This document shows positions 9,255-17,883 of a stretch of DNA of 64,000 bases, piece after piece. The DNA comes from Pseudoalteromonas umbrosa (GTDB lineage Bacteria; Pseudomonadota; Gammaproteobacteria; Enterobacterales; Alteromonadaceae). The notes beneath the pieces are model-generated. The model searched no databases, was not told the DNA's origin, and saw only the letters and a list, made by a program, of their open reading frames with translations. The translations under genes and the position numbers were made by a program. Position 1 is the first letter of the stretch, and each line of letters starts with the position of its first letter. The stretch spans positions 187,416 to 251,415 of the forward strand of contig NZ_JASJUU010000007.1 in assembly GCF_030125375.1 (NCBI RefSeq). Reading direction: 5' to 3'.

Positions 9255-10300
9255 GACAACTCAGATAGTGCGAACTCTCTCGCTTTTATTGACATAGCAT
9301 TTAGGTCAATGCTCCCATTCAAAAGTGCTTCATAAGCTTCAACTAGTTGTGAAACACTTCTCGGTGAAACTGTTATTGCAAAATCACCATTTACTTGCTC
9401 CGCTAAGCCACCTGCGTCTGTAACGATAACAGGCTTCCCATGGAAAACAGCAAGAGGTATAACACCTGATTGGCTAGCGTCAATATAAGGAAGTACAATT
9501 ATAGAACTAGACATGACAAGGTCTACAATATCTTCATCGGACAGCCAATCATTTATAATTTCAGTATTTGAGTATTTGTTTAAATCCCCCAAAAATGAAA
9601 GATCACCACTGCCTGCACATGTGAACTTGATCCTATCATCATGAGCAAACTTTTGATTGGCCTCCAAAAAGTACTGAACACCTTTATACTCTCTAATTCG
9701 ACCAATATATACAGCATTTATCTGTTTTTCTGGCTTGACATCGCCTGCAGCAAACTCTCTACCAAAGCTTAAATAGCCATGCTTTAATACTTTAATAGGT
9801 TTTTTGGTAAGCTTTGACAACTGCTCTTTTGCATGTTGAGTTAGAACGAAAAATGAATCCGCAAACTTCATATCAAGCTTATATAAAAACTTTTGAATCT
9901 TTGATTCTTCACCAACATGTTGATGAACATCATGAACAATCAAGCGATACTCAATCCCTACAAGTTTAAGTAACCAAGCAGTCAGTGGGAAATAAGCACT
10001 AGGCATTGTGCATGTTAAGACATCAATGCTATTTTTCTTCAACTGATAAACTAACCATAAGCCAATAAAAGGTAGCTTTAGCAATACAAAAAAAACATAT
10101 GATAACAAGCTATCATAATGTGGCAGATATGTAACATCTGTTGAAAGTTTATCGTATAAGTGCTTTTGGATATTTGTTTTAGGAATGATCACCATCCCTA
10201 ATTGCTCAAGCTTATTCTTTTCTATTTCTTTTACTAGCTCGTATGTAAAGTGAGATCCCCCACCTTTACGATTTAAGAATAGGACCGCATGCTTCTTCAT
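9221..10300 (-). CDS. GT4-like glycosyltransferase
   Basis: A 359-residue GT-B fold protein. The start MKKHAVLFLNRKGGGSHF has the glycine-rich acceptor-side loop. In the second half AVYIGRIREYKGVQYFLEA marks the GT4 donor domain, and SGVIPLAVFHGKPVIVTDAGG sits where the sugar nucleotide binds; the usual E-x7-E first Glu is replaced (DASQSGVIP). It is one of four non-initiating transferases of locus 2. It overlaps both the upstream GT4 gene (35 bp) and wzy. Donor and acceptor cannot be told from sequence. Confidence 0.8.
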   Translation of the reverse strand: MKKHAVLFLNRKGGGSHFTYELVKEIEKNKLEQLGMVIIPKTNIQKHLYDKLSTDVTYLPHYDSLLSYVFFVLLKLPFIGLWLVYQLKKNSIDVLTCTMPSAYFPLTAWLLKLVGIEYRLIVHDVHQHVGEESKIQKFLYKLDMKFADSFFVLTQHAKEQLSKLTKKPIKVLKHGYLSFGREFAAGDVKPEKQINAVYIGRIREYKGVQYFLEANQKFAHDDRIKFTCAGSGDLSFLGDLNKYSNTEIINDWLSDEDIVDLVMSSSIIVLPYIDASQSGVIPLAVFHGKPVIVTDAGGLAEQVNGDFAITVSPRSVSQLVEAYEALLNGSIDLNAMSIKAREFALSELSWKNVIAQLID

Positions 10301-11354
10301 AAATTCCTATATACCTATCTTTCACACTAGACACTGATAAACGTTCTTTCATTAAACTCACAGCGTCTGAAAATTCTACTTTTTTGGCTAACTGTATTGC
10401 ATCTAAAATAGCAGTATCCAGCGTCTCTGCTGTAGTAAATACGCCAACATTTCCAAATATATTATGCAAGCCACTCTCTAATAGGCCAACCACAGGCTTA
10501 GAGCGAATAACGTATTCAGCAGCGGCTATACCAAAACCTTCGGCAGATGAAGGCAACAAACCTACATCACATTTATCGACTAAATTTATTATTTCGGATT
10601 TGTCGAGGCGACCACAAAAGTTGACTTTAATGTTGCTATAATCGCGAGCAATCTCTTTAAGCTCTGTTTCCAACTCTCCATGTCCAACAATATGAAGATT
10701 GACACGTTTACCAGTTTGCTCTTGTAACCTTGAGCATGCTCGAATAGAAAGAGCTTGATTCTTTCCATGAACCAACCTACCTACATGTACGAGATTTATT
10801 TCCTCATCATCTTCGCAAGAAGGTAATTGAGGGGCGTCGAAATATTCACTGGCGACAGGGTTCCATACTTCCGTAGACTTAATCTCATAATATGCATCAA
10901 GAGATTGAACTACCGCGGGCCCAACTCCGATAACTTTATGTGCTTTGCGGAAAAAAAACGCAAAAAATCGATTTACTAACTTTTTATTTCCAACTACAGA
11001 GTGCTTAACAATCACACAGTTCTTCAATAGTGCAGAGAAGAAATGAATAGGAAAGGAATGTAGTATCGTTACATCGAAACGTTTTAGATATCTATAATTT
11101 GCAAGTAACCAGATAATCTGAACAAAAGCGTTAAATAACTTTTTAAACTTACTGCTAGAGGGGATGTTTTTAATATTAAAAGGGATCTCTTTATAGTTTA
11201 TCCCCATAATATCAAATTGCTCTGTCAAATATTCACATTTTGAAACAAGTACAACCTCTTCGTGTATACCTACTCTTTTTTCCGTCAATAAGTCCATTAA
11301 CATTGATTCTCCCCCACCTCTTTCGACAGGGTTGAGTATATTTAACACTTTCAT
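10266..11354 (-). CDS. GT4 family glycosyltransferase
   Basis: A 362-residue GT-B enzyme. MKVLNILNPVERGGGESMLM carries the N-terminal glycine-rich loop; NLVHVGRLVHGKNQALSIRA starts the GT4 domain (about residue 190) and the donor motif E-x7-E lies in SSAEGFGIAAAEYV. Its ATG overlaps the stop of the upstream GT2 gene as ATGA. It adds one sugar of the locus 2 repeat on the cytoplasmic side of the inner membrane. Given the ManB/ManC pair in the operon, one of the GT4 enzymes probably uses GDP-mannose, but I cannot say which. Confidence 0.83.
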   Translation of the reverse strand: MKVLNILNPVERGGGESMLMDLLTEKRVGIHEEVVLVSKCEYLTEQFDIMGINYKEIPFNIKNIPSSSKFKKLFNAFVQIIWLLANYRYLKRFDVTILHSFPIHFFSALLKNCVIVKHSVVGNKKLVNRFFAFFFRKAHKVIGVGPAVVQSLDAYYEIKSTEVWNPVASEYFDAPQLPSCEDDEEINLVHVGRLVHGKNQALSIRACSRLQEQTGKRVNLHIVGHGELETELKEIARDYSNIKVNFCGRLDKSEIINLVDKCDVGLLPSSAEGFGIAAAEYVIRSKPVVGLLESGLHNIFGNVGVFTTAETLDTAILDAIQLAKKVEFSDAVSLMKERLSVSSVKDRYIGIYEEACGPILKS

Positions 11355-12184
11355 ACAATTTTCTTTAAATTTCTATAAAACAGCTCAAACTGCGATTTAA
11401 AATATTTAAGCGGTGTAATTAAGAACACAAGAGACTTGTTGTATACACCAACTGTATTTTTAAATAAGCCTTTATAAAATGCTGGCGGATAAGAGCTTAG
11501 CAAACGCATTTTTAATCCCCAACCACTCCATTGCTTAATTCCATCATTTTCTTTATGGCGTCTAATATATTGACTAGTCTGAGTAGATAGTTTCAGTGAG
11601 CCTTCTTGCAGGAGCCTATAGCTGATTTGAGTATCAGGAGAGAAAGAATCTGCATCTATAACAAGATCATCAACAAAGCCCGGAAATGCTTTTCTGTTGA
11701 TAAGTGAGTAGATATAGTAACCTTTGCCATTTTTCTCATCATCTAAAATAAATTTGCATATTTTTCTAGCTTCAAACTCTTGCAAGTTGAGCTTAGGTAG
11801 ATGTTCATCTCCCATAAATGGGATCACGTTCCCTCTGACAGCAATTGTATTATCATCAAACTCTTTCAAAAGCTCAACCAGCCAATTAGAGTCCCATAAA
11901 TCATCGCATGCCGCCCACATAAAATAATCTGCAGTAGAACGCTCGTACAATTCAAAATAATTTGGGACAGCCCCAACATTTTCAGGCCGTTCAATTATAT
12001 GAATGTTGCTATGTGTTTTTTGAAAGTTACGAACTATGTCTAATGTATTATCCGTAGAACAATTGTCACTTACGGTAATTTTTAGATCTATACCAGTCGT
12101 GTCTAATTTAACTAAGCAATCCAATGCTTCACTTATATATTTAGCCCCATTATAGACGGGTAACCCTATTTCAACCGTTTTCAT
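11351..12184 (-). CDS. GT2 family glycosyltransferase
   Basis: A 277-residue GT-A enzyme of the GT2 family. VEIGLPVYNGAKYISEALDCL (residues about 4-24) is the nucleotide-binding start, SDNCSTDNT follows, and the metal-binding DXD-like motif is ACDDLWD near residue 94. A basic amphipathic C-terminus (YFKSQFELFYRNLKKIV) may contact the membrane. It is three bases downstream of the PglD-like gene and overlaps the next GT4 gene by ATGA. Because it directly follows the CDP-sugar genes it may transfer that unusual sugar; this is inference from order only. Confidence 0.83.
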   Translation of the reverse strand: MKTVEIGLPVYNGAKYISEALDCLVKLDTTGIDLKITVSDNCSTDNTLDIVRNFQKTHSNIHIIERPENVGAVPNYFELYERSTADYFMWAACDDLWDSNWLVELLKEFDDNTIAVRGNVIPFMGDEHLPKLNLQEFEARKICKFILDDEKNGKGYYIYSLINRKAFPGFVDDLVIDADSFSPDTQISYRLLQEGSLKLSTQTSQYIRRHKENDGIKQWSGWGLKMRLLSSYPPAFYKGLFKNTVGVYNKSLVFLITPLKYFKSQFELFYRNLKKIV

Positions 12185-12186
12185 AA

Positions 12187-12843
12187 TTAGACCTCTCCCT
12201 TAATTCGAGCTGGATTGCCATAAACAATCGAATCGCTTGGGATATCCTTTGTCACTACAGATCCAGCCCCAACAACTACATTTGAACCCACTTTAATACG
12301 AGGTAAAATGACACTTCCAGCGCCAATAAAAACATTTTCGCCCAGCTCAATTTCACCAGTAAGTGTCGCACCAGGAGCAATATGGCAATAATTCCCAATT
12401 AGAGCATCATGATCTACATTGGCGTTGTTATTGACGATACAGTAGTCGCCAAATTTTGCATTTGCGCCTACGTTACATCCAGCCAGCAGCTGAGTTCCTT
12501 TTCCTGAGATAACATCATGAGCAACTATTGATTTTTCACTAATAACATCAATTGGCGTCAAATTCTGTGAGCACAAAAAACGACCTACCTCTTTGCGTGC
12601 TAAACCATTCCCACCGGCAATAGCAAGAATAAAACCAATAGACTTGATATCATCCCTTGATGACAACCATTCGTTAAATTGGCTCCCATGAATTAATGGA
12701 ACATTACGTATCGGTGATTCAGTCACATTGACATTGTTATCAAACACAGCGGAAACAAGTTTTCTGTCATCGCCAAGGTTATCAAATACGGTCTTGGAGT
12801 GGCCTGTGCCACCCCAAATTATGATTTCACGAATATTTTGCAT
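12187..12843 (-). CDS. PglD-like sugar N-acyltransferase (left-handed beta-helix)
   Basis: A 218-residue protein with the two-domain PglD build. An N-terminal Rossmann-like domain (EIIIWGGTGHSKTV) is followed by hexapeptide repeats forming a left-handed beta-helix (about 95-210). NNNANVDHDALIGNYCHIAPGA holds the expected catalytic His-Asp pair, and VYGNPARIKGEV is the usual C-terminal end. Such enzymes acylate the amino group of nucleotide-linked amino sugars using acetyl-CoA. It overlaps the 3' end of the sugar aminotransferase gene by 17 bp, which strongly suggests that it modifies that enzyme's product. The frame can be read from a TTG one codon earlier; I use the ATG at 12843. Confidence 0.87.
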   Translation of the reverse strand: MQNIREIIIWGGTGHSKTVFDNLGDDRKLVSAVFDNNVNVTESPIRNVPLIHGSQFNEWLSSRDDIKSIGFILAIAGGNGLARKEVGRFLCSQNLTPIDVISEKSIVAHDVISGKGTQLLAGCNVGANAKFGDYCIVNNNANVDHDALIGNYCHIAPGATLTGEIELGENVFIGAGSVILPRIKVGSNVVVGAGSVVTKDIPSDSIVYGNPARIKGEV

Positions 12844-13966
12844 CAAACTCTAACAGCTTTTCAATGACGTAATTCACTTCCTCATCAGTTAAATCTGAAT
12901 GTAACGGAAGAGTAACAAGCTCTTCGTATGCAGCCTCTGCAATAGGACACTCACCTTCATACTTCTCAAATAACGGTTGCATAGTAAGAGGAGTATAATG
13001 ACACCCGGTTGCAACGCCATGCTCTTTAAGAAATAGAATTAACTCATGCTTATATTTAGTTCTAACCGCAAAAACCTGATAGACAAAGTCTTCCGGGTTG
13101 TACGGTAGCATTGGTTTTACTGTTTTTGAAGATACCAGCCCATCTACATATTTACGAATAGTACCGGATCTGTTTTGGTTCATTTGATCTAATTTTGCAA
13201 GTTGTACCAAACCAATAGAAGCAGCAAGGTCGTTCATATTGTATTTGAAGCCCAATACACTAATTTCGTAGAACCAATGCATGCTATCTACGCTGTTATC
13301 CGTATACTTTTGCGCTGTCTTCCAGTTGTCTTTATCAATGCCAACCCAGCGTAGGGCTTTCATATCTTTAACAAGCTCACTATCATTTGAGCAAAGCATA
13401 CCACCATCACCAGTGGTCATAAGCTTTTTTTCTTCAAACGAATAACAACCAATGTCACCCCAAAGACCCAGTCGCTTACCTTTATACATAGGGCCTGTTG
13501 TATGCGCACAATCTTCAACAACTTTGATACCTTTCTCCTTTGCCCAAGGGACAATTTTGTCTACTGGAGAAGGGTGACCAGAATAATGAACAACAACAAT
13601 TGCTGAACAATCATCAGTGTACTTAGCCTGTAAGTCTTCAAATGACATTCCAAGCGTTTCTGGGTCAGAATCTACAAAGACAGGAACAAGATCATTATAT
13701 AAAATCGCAGTAGCAGAAGATGCAAATGTTAGTGCATTAACAAGTACTTTGGAGCCTTTTGGCAATTTCATACATGCCAAAGCAAGATGCAACGCAGCCG
13801 TCGCTGAGTTTAAAGCAATTGCTTCTTCACAGCCCAGTTTCTCTTTCCACTGTTTTTCAAACTCATTGACATTATTACCTAAACCAACCCATGAACGGTC
13901 AAAGCACCCTTGAACCGCTGTTAATTCTTCATCACCAAATGACGGCTTAAATAAACGAATATTCAT
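12827..13966 (-). CDS. DegT/DnrJ/EryC1 PLP-dependent sugar aminotransferase
   Basis: A 379-residue aspartate-aminotransferase-fold sugar aminotransferase. NSATAALHLAL is the phosphate-binding region, VVEDCAHTTGP holds the Asp that pairs with the PLP ring, and CYSFEEKKLMTTGDGG contains the Schiff-base lysine (Lys181 by spacing). Because that lysine is present, it should transaminate and is not an RfbH-type dehydrase, where it is His. It starts at an ATG overlapping the stop of the RmlC-like gene by one base (TAATG). It lies directly after rfbF, rfbG and the epimerase, so its substrate is probably a CDP-4-keto-6-deoxyhexose. I know of no well-defined product for this combination. Confidence 0.9.
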   Translation of the reverse strand: MNIRLFKPSFGDEELTAVQGCFDRSWVGLGNNVNEFEKQWKEKLGCEEAIALNSATAALHLALACMKLPKGSKVLVNALTFASSATAILYNDLVPVFVDSDPETLGMSFEDLQAKYTDDCSAIVVVHYSGHPSPVDKIVPWAKEKGIKVVEDCAHTTGPMYKGKRLGLWGDIGCYSFEEKKLMTTGDGGMLCSNDSELVKDMKALRWVGIDKDNWKTAQKYTDNSVDSMHWFYEISVLGFKYNMNDLAASIGLVQLAKLDQMNQNRSGTIRKYVDGLVSSKTVKPMLPYNPEDFVYQVFAVRTKYKHELILFLKEHGVATGCHYTPLTMQPLFEKYEGECPIAEAAYEELVTLPLHSDLTDEEVNYVIEKLLEFDAKYS

Positions 13967-14502
13967 TACAATAATTCCTCAAGCAAAACTGCTTCTTCGT
14001 CTTTACTAGATATAAACTGGGGGGTAATAGGCCATTCAATCGCCAGCTCCTTATCACTCCAAAGTACGCCGACTTCTGAGTTTGGCTGATAAGGGTCTGA
14101 AACTTTATAATATACTTCAGAGTGCTCCTCTAAAGTAATATAACCATGCAAGAAACCTTTAGGGATATGAAAATATTTGCCGTCATTTTCTTCTAAATAG
14201 ACGCCATACCACTGCTTAAAAGTCGGAGAGTCTGGTCTTAGATCAACCGCGACATCCCATATTTTTCCTCGTGTACAACTAACAAGCTTCACTTCCGCGT
14301 GCTGATCTGATTGCATATGTAATCCACGCAGAGTGCCTTTATGTACATTATAAGAGCGATTATTCTGAGCCCACTCCGTATTTAATCCATGCTCGGCAAA
14401 CTCAGCTTCGCAAAAAGTTCTTGCAAAGAAACCTCTATCATCTTCTATTCTCTTTTCTTCAACTAGATAGAGACCGCTTATCGGTGTTTTATGAAAAATC
14501 AT
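13966..14502 (-). CDS. RmlC-like nucleotide-sugar 3,5-epimerase (probably acts on a CDP-4-keto sugar)
   Basis: A 178-residue cupin of the RmlC family, normal length. Family motifs run in order: EDDRGFFARTF, TLRGLHMQ (the catalytic His), EVKLV, WDVAVDLRPDSPTF, IPKGFLHGY, and W-x-D near the end (VLWSDKELAIEWP). The enzyme epimerises C3 and/or C5 of a 4-keto-6-deoxy sugar nucleotide. In most loci it acts on the dTDP sugar with RmlB and RmlD, but there is no rmlD here and it is embedded between rfbG and a sugar aminotransferase. The substrate is therefore more likely CDP-4-keto-6-deoxyglucose. It overlaps rfbG by 14 bp. The substrate assignment is inference. Confidence 0.85.
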   Translation of the reverse strand: MIFHKTPISGLYLVEEKRIEDDRGFFARTFCEAEFAEHGLNTEWAQNNRSYNVHKGTLRGLHMQSDQHAEVKLVSCTRGKIWDVAVDLRPDSPTFKQWYGVYLEENDGKYFHIPKGFLHGYITLEEHSEVYYKVSDPYQPNSEVGVLWSDKELAIEWPITPQFISSKDEEAVLLEELL

Positions 14503-15544
14503 AATTAACCCCTTCCATAAATTCTTTCAGTTGTGCAAGTGTGACTTCAAAAGGGTCGTTACCAGCATGAACGTCAACATACCATTGCAGCGTCTTTTCT
14601 ATAGACGTATCAAAGTCCCAATTAGGAGACCAAGACAACTCAAAGTTTGCTTTAGAACTATCTAATGAAAGTAATTTTGCTTCGTGGTATTTAGGTTCGC
14701 CCAAAGCTTTCCATTTAAAGCCAGAGTAAATGCTTTCAACAACATTTAGGATTTCACCTACTGATTTATTTGCATCTGCAGCTGGCCCAAAGTTCCAAGC
14801 AGTTGCTAATGAATCTTCGCCACTACGCATCCTCATTGCTAAAGATAAGTATCCAGTAATGGGCTCTAGTACATGTTGCCATGGTCTAGTAGCATACGGA
14901 TTTCTCGTTTCTAAAGTACTTTCTGTCACAAGCGCTGTAGCAATGTCAGGCAATAAACGCCCTTGTGTTGGATCACCACCACCAATAACATTTCCTGCTC
15001 GAACAGTTGCAATCAACGGTGAACTCTCAGTATTAAAAAATGAGTTCCTAAATGAATCAACGACCAATTCCGTGCATGCTTTACTCGCAGAGTATGGGTC
15101 ATGTCCACCCAAAGCATCAGTCTCTCTATAAGGCCAGCACCATTCATTATTTCGGTAGCACTTATCTGTAGTTATGACTACGATTGACTTAAGATTTGCT
15201 ATACACCTTAATCCGTTTAACACCTTAGCAGTACCAACAACGTTAGTATCAAAAGTGCTAATAGGGTCTTCATAGGATTCTATCACTAATGGCTGAGCCG
15301 CCATATGAAACACAATTTCCGGATTAGCTGATTCAGCAAACTCTCGAAATTTGGTTTCATCATTTATATCACCAATACACTCACCAGCAAGCAAATCCAG
15401 CTCACGTATTTTCTCATAAATCGGTGTTGCATTTTTTTCAAGGGAATAGCCATAGACATTAGCACCTAGACTATGAAGTAACGCAGTTAGCCACGAGCCC
15501 TTAAAACCTGTATGCCCAGTGATCAGAACATTAATATTTTTCAT
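14489..15544 (-). CDS. rfbG: CDP-glucose 4,6-dehydratase
   Basis: A 351-residue SDR enzyme. The family-specific N terminus NVLITGHTGFKGSWL has the NAD-binding loop, VVITTDKCY the active Thr-Asp-Lys region and YSASKACTE the YxxxK pair. RfbG converts CDP-glucose to CDP-4-keto-6-deoxyglucose. The open frame can be extended to a GTG at 15562, but that would overlap rfbF; the ATG at 15544, two bases after the rfbF stop, gives the known N terminus MKNINVLITGHTG. It is coupled with rfbF upstream and the RmlC-like gene downstream. No rfbH or rfbE/rfbS-type gene follows, so the product goes to the aminotransferase branch rather than to a 3,6-dideoxyhexose. Confidence 0.93.
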   Translation of the reverse strand: MKNINVLITGHTGFKGSWLTALLHSLGANVYGYSLEKNATPIYEKIRELDLLAGECIGDINDETKFREFAESANPEIVFHMAAQPLVIESYEDPISTFDTNVVGTAKVLNGLRCIANLKSIVVITTDKCYRNNEWCWPYRETDALGGHDPYSASKACTELVVDSFRNSFFNTESSPLIATVRAGNVIGGGDPTQGRLLPDIATALVTESTLETRNPYATRPWQHVLEPITGYLSLAMRMRSGEDSLATAWNFGPAADANKSVGEILNVVESIYSGFKWKALGEPKYHEAKLLSLDSSKANFELSWSPNWDFDTSIEKTLQWYVDVHAGNDPFEVTLAQLKEFMEGVNYDFS

Positions 15545-15546
15545 TA

Positions 15547-16317
15547 TTACCAATTCTTCCACGGGGCTACATTATCTTGCCACATTTTCTCGAGTGCATT
15601 TTTATCTCTGAGCGTATCCATAGCATGCCAGAAACCTGCGTGTTGATATGCTGCTAGCTGGCCATCTCTTGATAATGTTTCTAGAGGTGTTGATTCCCAT
15701 GGAACTTCAGGCCCTTCGATTAATTCAATGACTTTTGGGTCTAAAATGAAAAAGCCGCCATTAATCCAACTCTCTTCGCCTTCAGGCTTTTCTTTGAAGC
15801 GATTAACCGTACCATCTTCAATCTGCAGAGCGCCATATCGACCATTAGGACGTGCTGCAGTAACGGTCGCAAGTTTGTTATGCTTTTTATGAGTATCAAC
15901 TAATGCATCGACATTAACATCAGATAAACCGTCACCATAAGTAAACAAAAAGTACTCTTCGTCTTCTAAGTAGCTCTTAACTGCCTTTAAACGGCCACCG
16001 GTTTGAGTCGTAGCACCCGTATCGATCAGGGTTACTTTCCAGTTTTCAGCTTTGTTATTATGAATATCAATAGAGCCATCAGAAAGGTCTAAAGTTACAT
16101 CAGAAGAATGTAATAAGTAATTAGAGAAAAATTCTTTAATCACATAACCTTTATATCCACAGCAAATAACGAAATCATTAACGCCATACTTGGATAGATT
16201 TTTCATGATATGCCAAATGATTGGCATCCCACCAATTTCGACCATTGGCTTAGGCTTTACAGAAGTTTCTTCCGATAAACGTGTTCCAAGCCCACCTGCT
16301 AAAATAACAGCTTTCAT
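15547..16317 (-). CDS. rfbF: glucose-1-phosphate cytidylyltransferase
   Basis: A 256-residue nucleotidyltransferase. MKAVILAGGLGTRLSEETSVKPKPMVEIGG is the family start (CTP-binding loop and the KPKPM motif that marks cytidylyltransferases). GDGLSDVNVDALV carries the metal-binding Asp, WINGGFFILDPKVIELI the sugar-binding region. It makes CDP-glucose from glucose 1-phosphate and CTP, the first step of the CDP-sugar branch in locus 2. It stands 157 bp downstream of the phosphomannomutase gene and just upstream of rfbG. Confidence 0.95.
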   Translation of the reverse strand: MKAVILAGGLGTRLSEETSVKPKPMVEIGGMPIIWHIMKNLSKYGVNDFVICCGYKGYVIKEFFSNYLLHSSDVTLDLSDGSIDIHNNKAENWKVTLIDTGATTQTGGRLKAVKSYLEDEEYFLFTYGDGLSDVNVDALVDTHKKHNKLATVTAARPNGRYGALQIEDGTVNRFKEKPEGEESWINGGFFILDPKVIELIEGPEVPWESTPLETLSRDGQLAAYQHAGFWHAMDTLRDKNALEKMWQDNVAPWKNW

Positions 16318-16473
16318 TTTTGATTCCTATATTCAATTAATCCCGACTTACAAACCCGTCAAATCTAATTAACAACGATTAAAGGTCAAAAACCTTATAT
16401 CTAAAGTAAGTAAGTTGAGGCTCCTTAGAGACTAACGGTTAAAAATATTTTTTAACCACTAAAAGTTTCATTT

Positions 16474-17880
16474 TTACTTTAATTTTATTACGCCAAAAAC
16501 ATTTTTCATCAACTCCACCGCTGCGTGCTCTGAATTTGATTCAACATAACATCTTAACTCTGGCGCATTACCTGATGGCCTTAAATGTACAACATCTCCA
16601 TTTTCTGCTGTAAGCCTTAATCCATCAATTTGACTCACTAGTACTGCGACACCACGATGTAGCTCTTCCAAAAGTTTATTCGGGTTTTCGCTTAACTCAG
16701 CAATTAAAGCTTTGCTCTTCTCAGTTGCAAAGTCTTTTAGTCGGTCGCTCGCGGTAAATCTTTTCGGCAATGTTTTAATTAAGCCGGAAATACTATCACT
16801 CATAGTCGCTACAATTAATGCTGGTAACACAGCATCTCTTGTCGGTAATGCTTTTAGCACCTTACCATTAAATTCACAATCACTTGCTAACAAATACCCA
16901 CCGTTAGCTTCAAAGCCCGCTATGCGTGAGTATGTCTTGTTTAGATTTTCAAATGCTTCTATGACATATGGAGACCCAATTTTTGTTCTTACTACAGACT
17001 TAAAGCTATCTGAAAGCTCTATTGCTGTATTGCAACTAACTGGTGTAGCAAGTGCTTCAATATCCAAAGCTTGGCTACAAAGTAAGCCTAAAATATCTCC
17101 CCTAAGCCACTCTCCATCTTCACCAGCAACAAGCGGCCTATCACCATCTCCGTCAGTTGAAAACAATAAGTCTAAGTCATGCTCACGAACCCAGTTTCGA
17201 GCTCTTTCTCTATCGTCTTCAGAAACTGCTTCAGTATCAATAGGAATAAACTCATCACTTCGGCCTAAGCAAATTACTTCGCCGCCCAGCAGTTCAAAAA
17301 GTACTTTGTAAATATCTCGACCTGCACTTGAGTGCTCGTAAATACCAATCCTTTTTCCTGACAAGGTATTTTGATTGAAAAGCTCGGTATAACGAGAAAC
17401 ATAGATATTTTTTGCCTCGTCACTCGCAACAAGCTCTACATCATTAACATTGATATCTGAAAAATCAAAATCAGTTGATAAAATAGCCTGCTCATCACTT
17501 TTAGTAATTTCACCATCAGGGCGGTAAAACTTAAGCCCGTTTCTGTCAAATGGTATGTGACTTCCTGTCACCATGATACAAGCCATGTTTTTTTGCATGG
17601 CTGTATAAGCAAGTGCGGGAGTAGGAACAACACCATAATATACAACATTAATATTAAGTAGCTTTAAACCTGCCACACAAGCTCGAGCTATTTCAGTACT
17701 GCTCGGACGGTTGTCAATTGCAATTGCTATTGTATTAACTTCAAATTCGTTTTTAAGACTTTGGGCAAAAGCAATTGAAAAAGCAGCACAAACCTCAGGT
17801 GAAAAATCAGTAACTAGACCTCGAGCTCCGCTTGTGCCAAATGCAATTCCACTACTATTAATTACAGACTTTGTGTTCAT
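16474..17880 (-). CDS. manB: phosphomannomutase/phosphoglucomutase family protein
   Basis: A 468-residue alpha-D-phosphohexomutase. The phosphoserine loop reads MVTGSHIPFDRNG (Ser in SHIP, a variant of the usual TASHNP), the metal loop is STDGDGDRPL, and the phosphate-binding C-terminal loop is RPSGNAPELRCY. It interconverts mannose 6-phosphate and mannose 1-phosphate for ManC, which lies three bases upstream in the operon. The SHIP variant belongs to a recognisable mutase subfamily in polysaccharide loci, so I take it as active. A wider substrate range (glucose phosphate for rfbF) is possible. Confidence 0.88.
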   Translation of the reverse strand: MNTKSVINSSGIAFGTSGARGLVTDFSPEVCAAFSIAFAQSLKNEFEVNTIAIAIDNRPSSTEIARACVAGLKLLNINVVYYGVVPTPALAYTAMQKNMACIMVTGSHIPFDRNGLKFYRPDGEITKSDEQAILSTDFDFSDINVNDVELVASDEAKNIYVSRYTELFNQNTLSGKRIGIYEHSSAGRDIYKVLFELLGGEVICLGRSDEFIPIDTEAVSEDDRERARNWVREHDLDLLFSTDGDGDRPLVAGEDGEWLRGDILGLLCSQALDIEALATPVSCNTAIELSDSFKSVVRTKIGSPYVIEAFENLNKTYSRIAGFEANGGYLLASDCEFNGKVLKALPTRDAVLPALIVATMSDSISGLIKTLPKRFTASDRLKDFATEKSKALIAELSENPNKLLEELHRGVAVLVSQIDGLRLTAENGDVVHLRPSGNAPELRCYVESNSEHAAVELMKNVFGVIKLK

Positions 17881-17883
17881 TGC

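Noticed and set aside
12827..13966. RfbH-type 3-dehydrase instead of an aminotransferase
   Set aside because: The Schiff-base lysine is present, the length is 379 rather than about 437, and no iron-sulphur cysteine set is seen.
13966..14502. part of a dTDP-rhamnose pathway
   Set aside because: No rmlD is present and rmlA/rmlB lie 20 kb away in the other locus with wecD and wecE; the gene is embedded among CDP-sugar genes.
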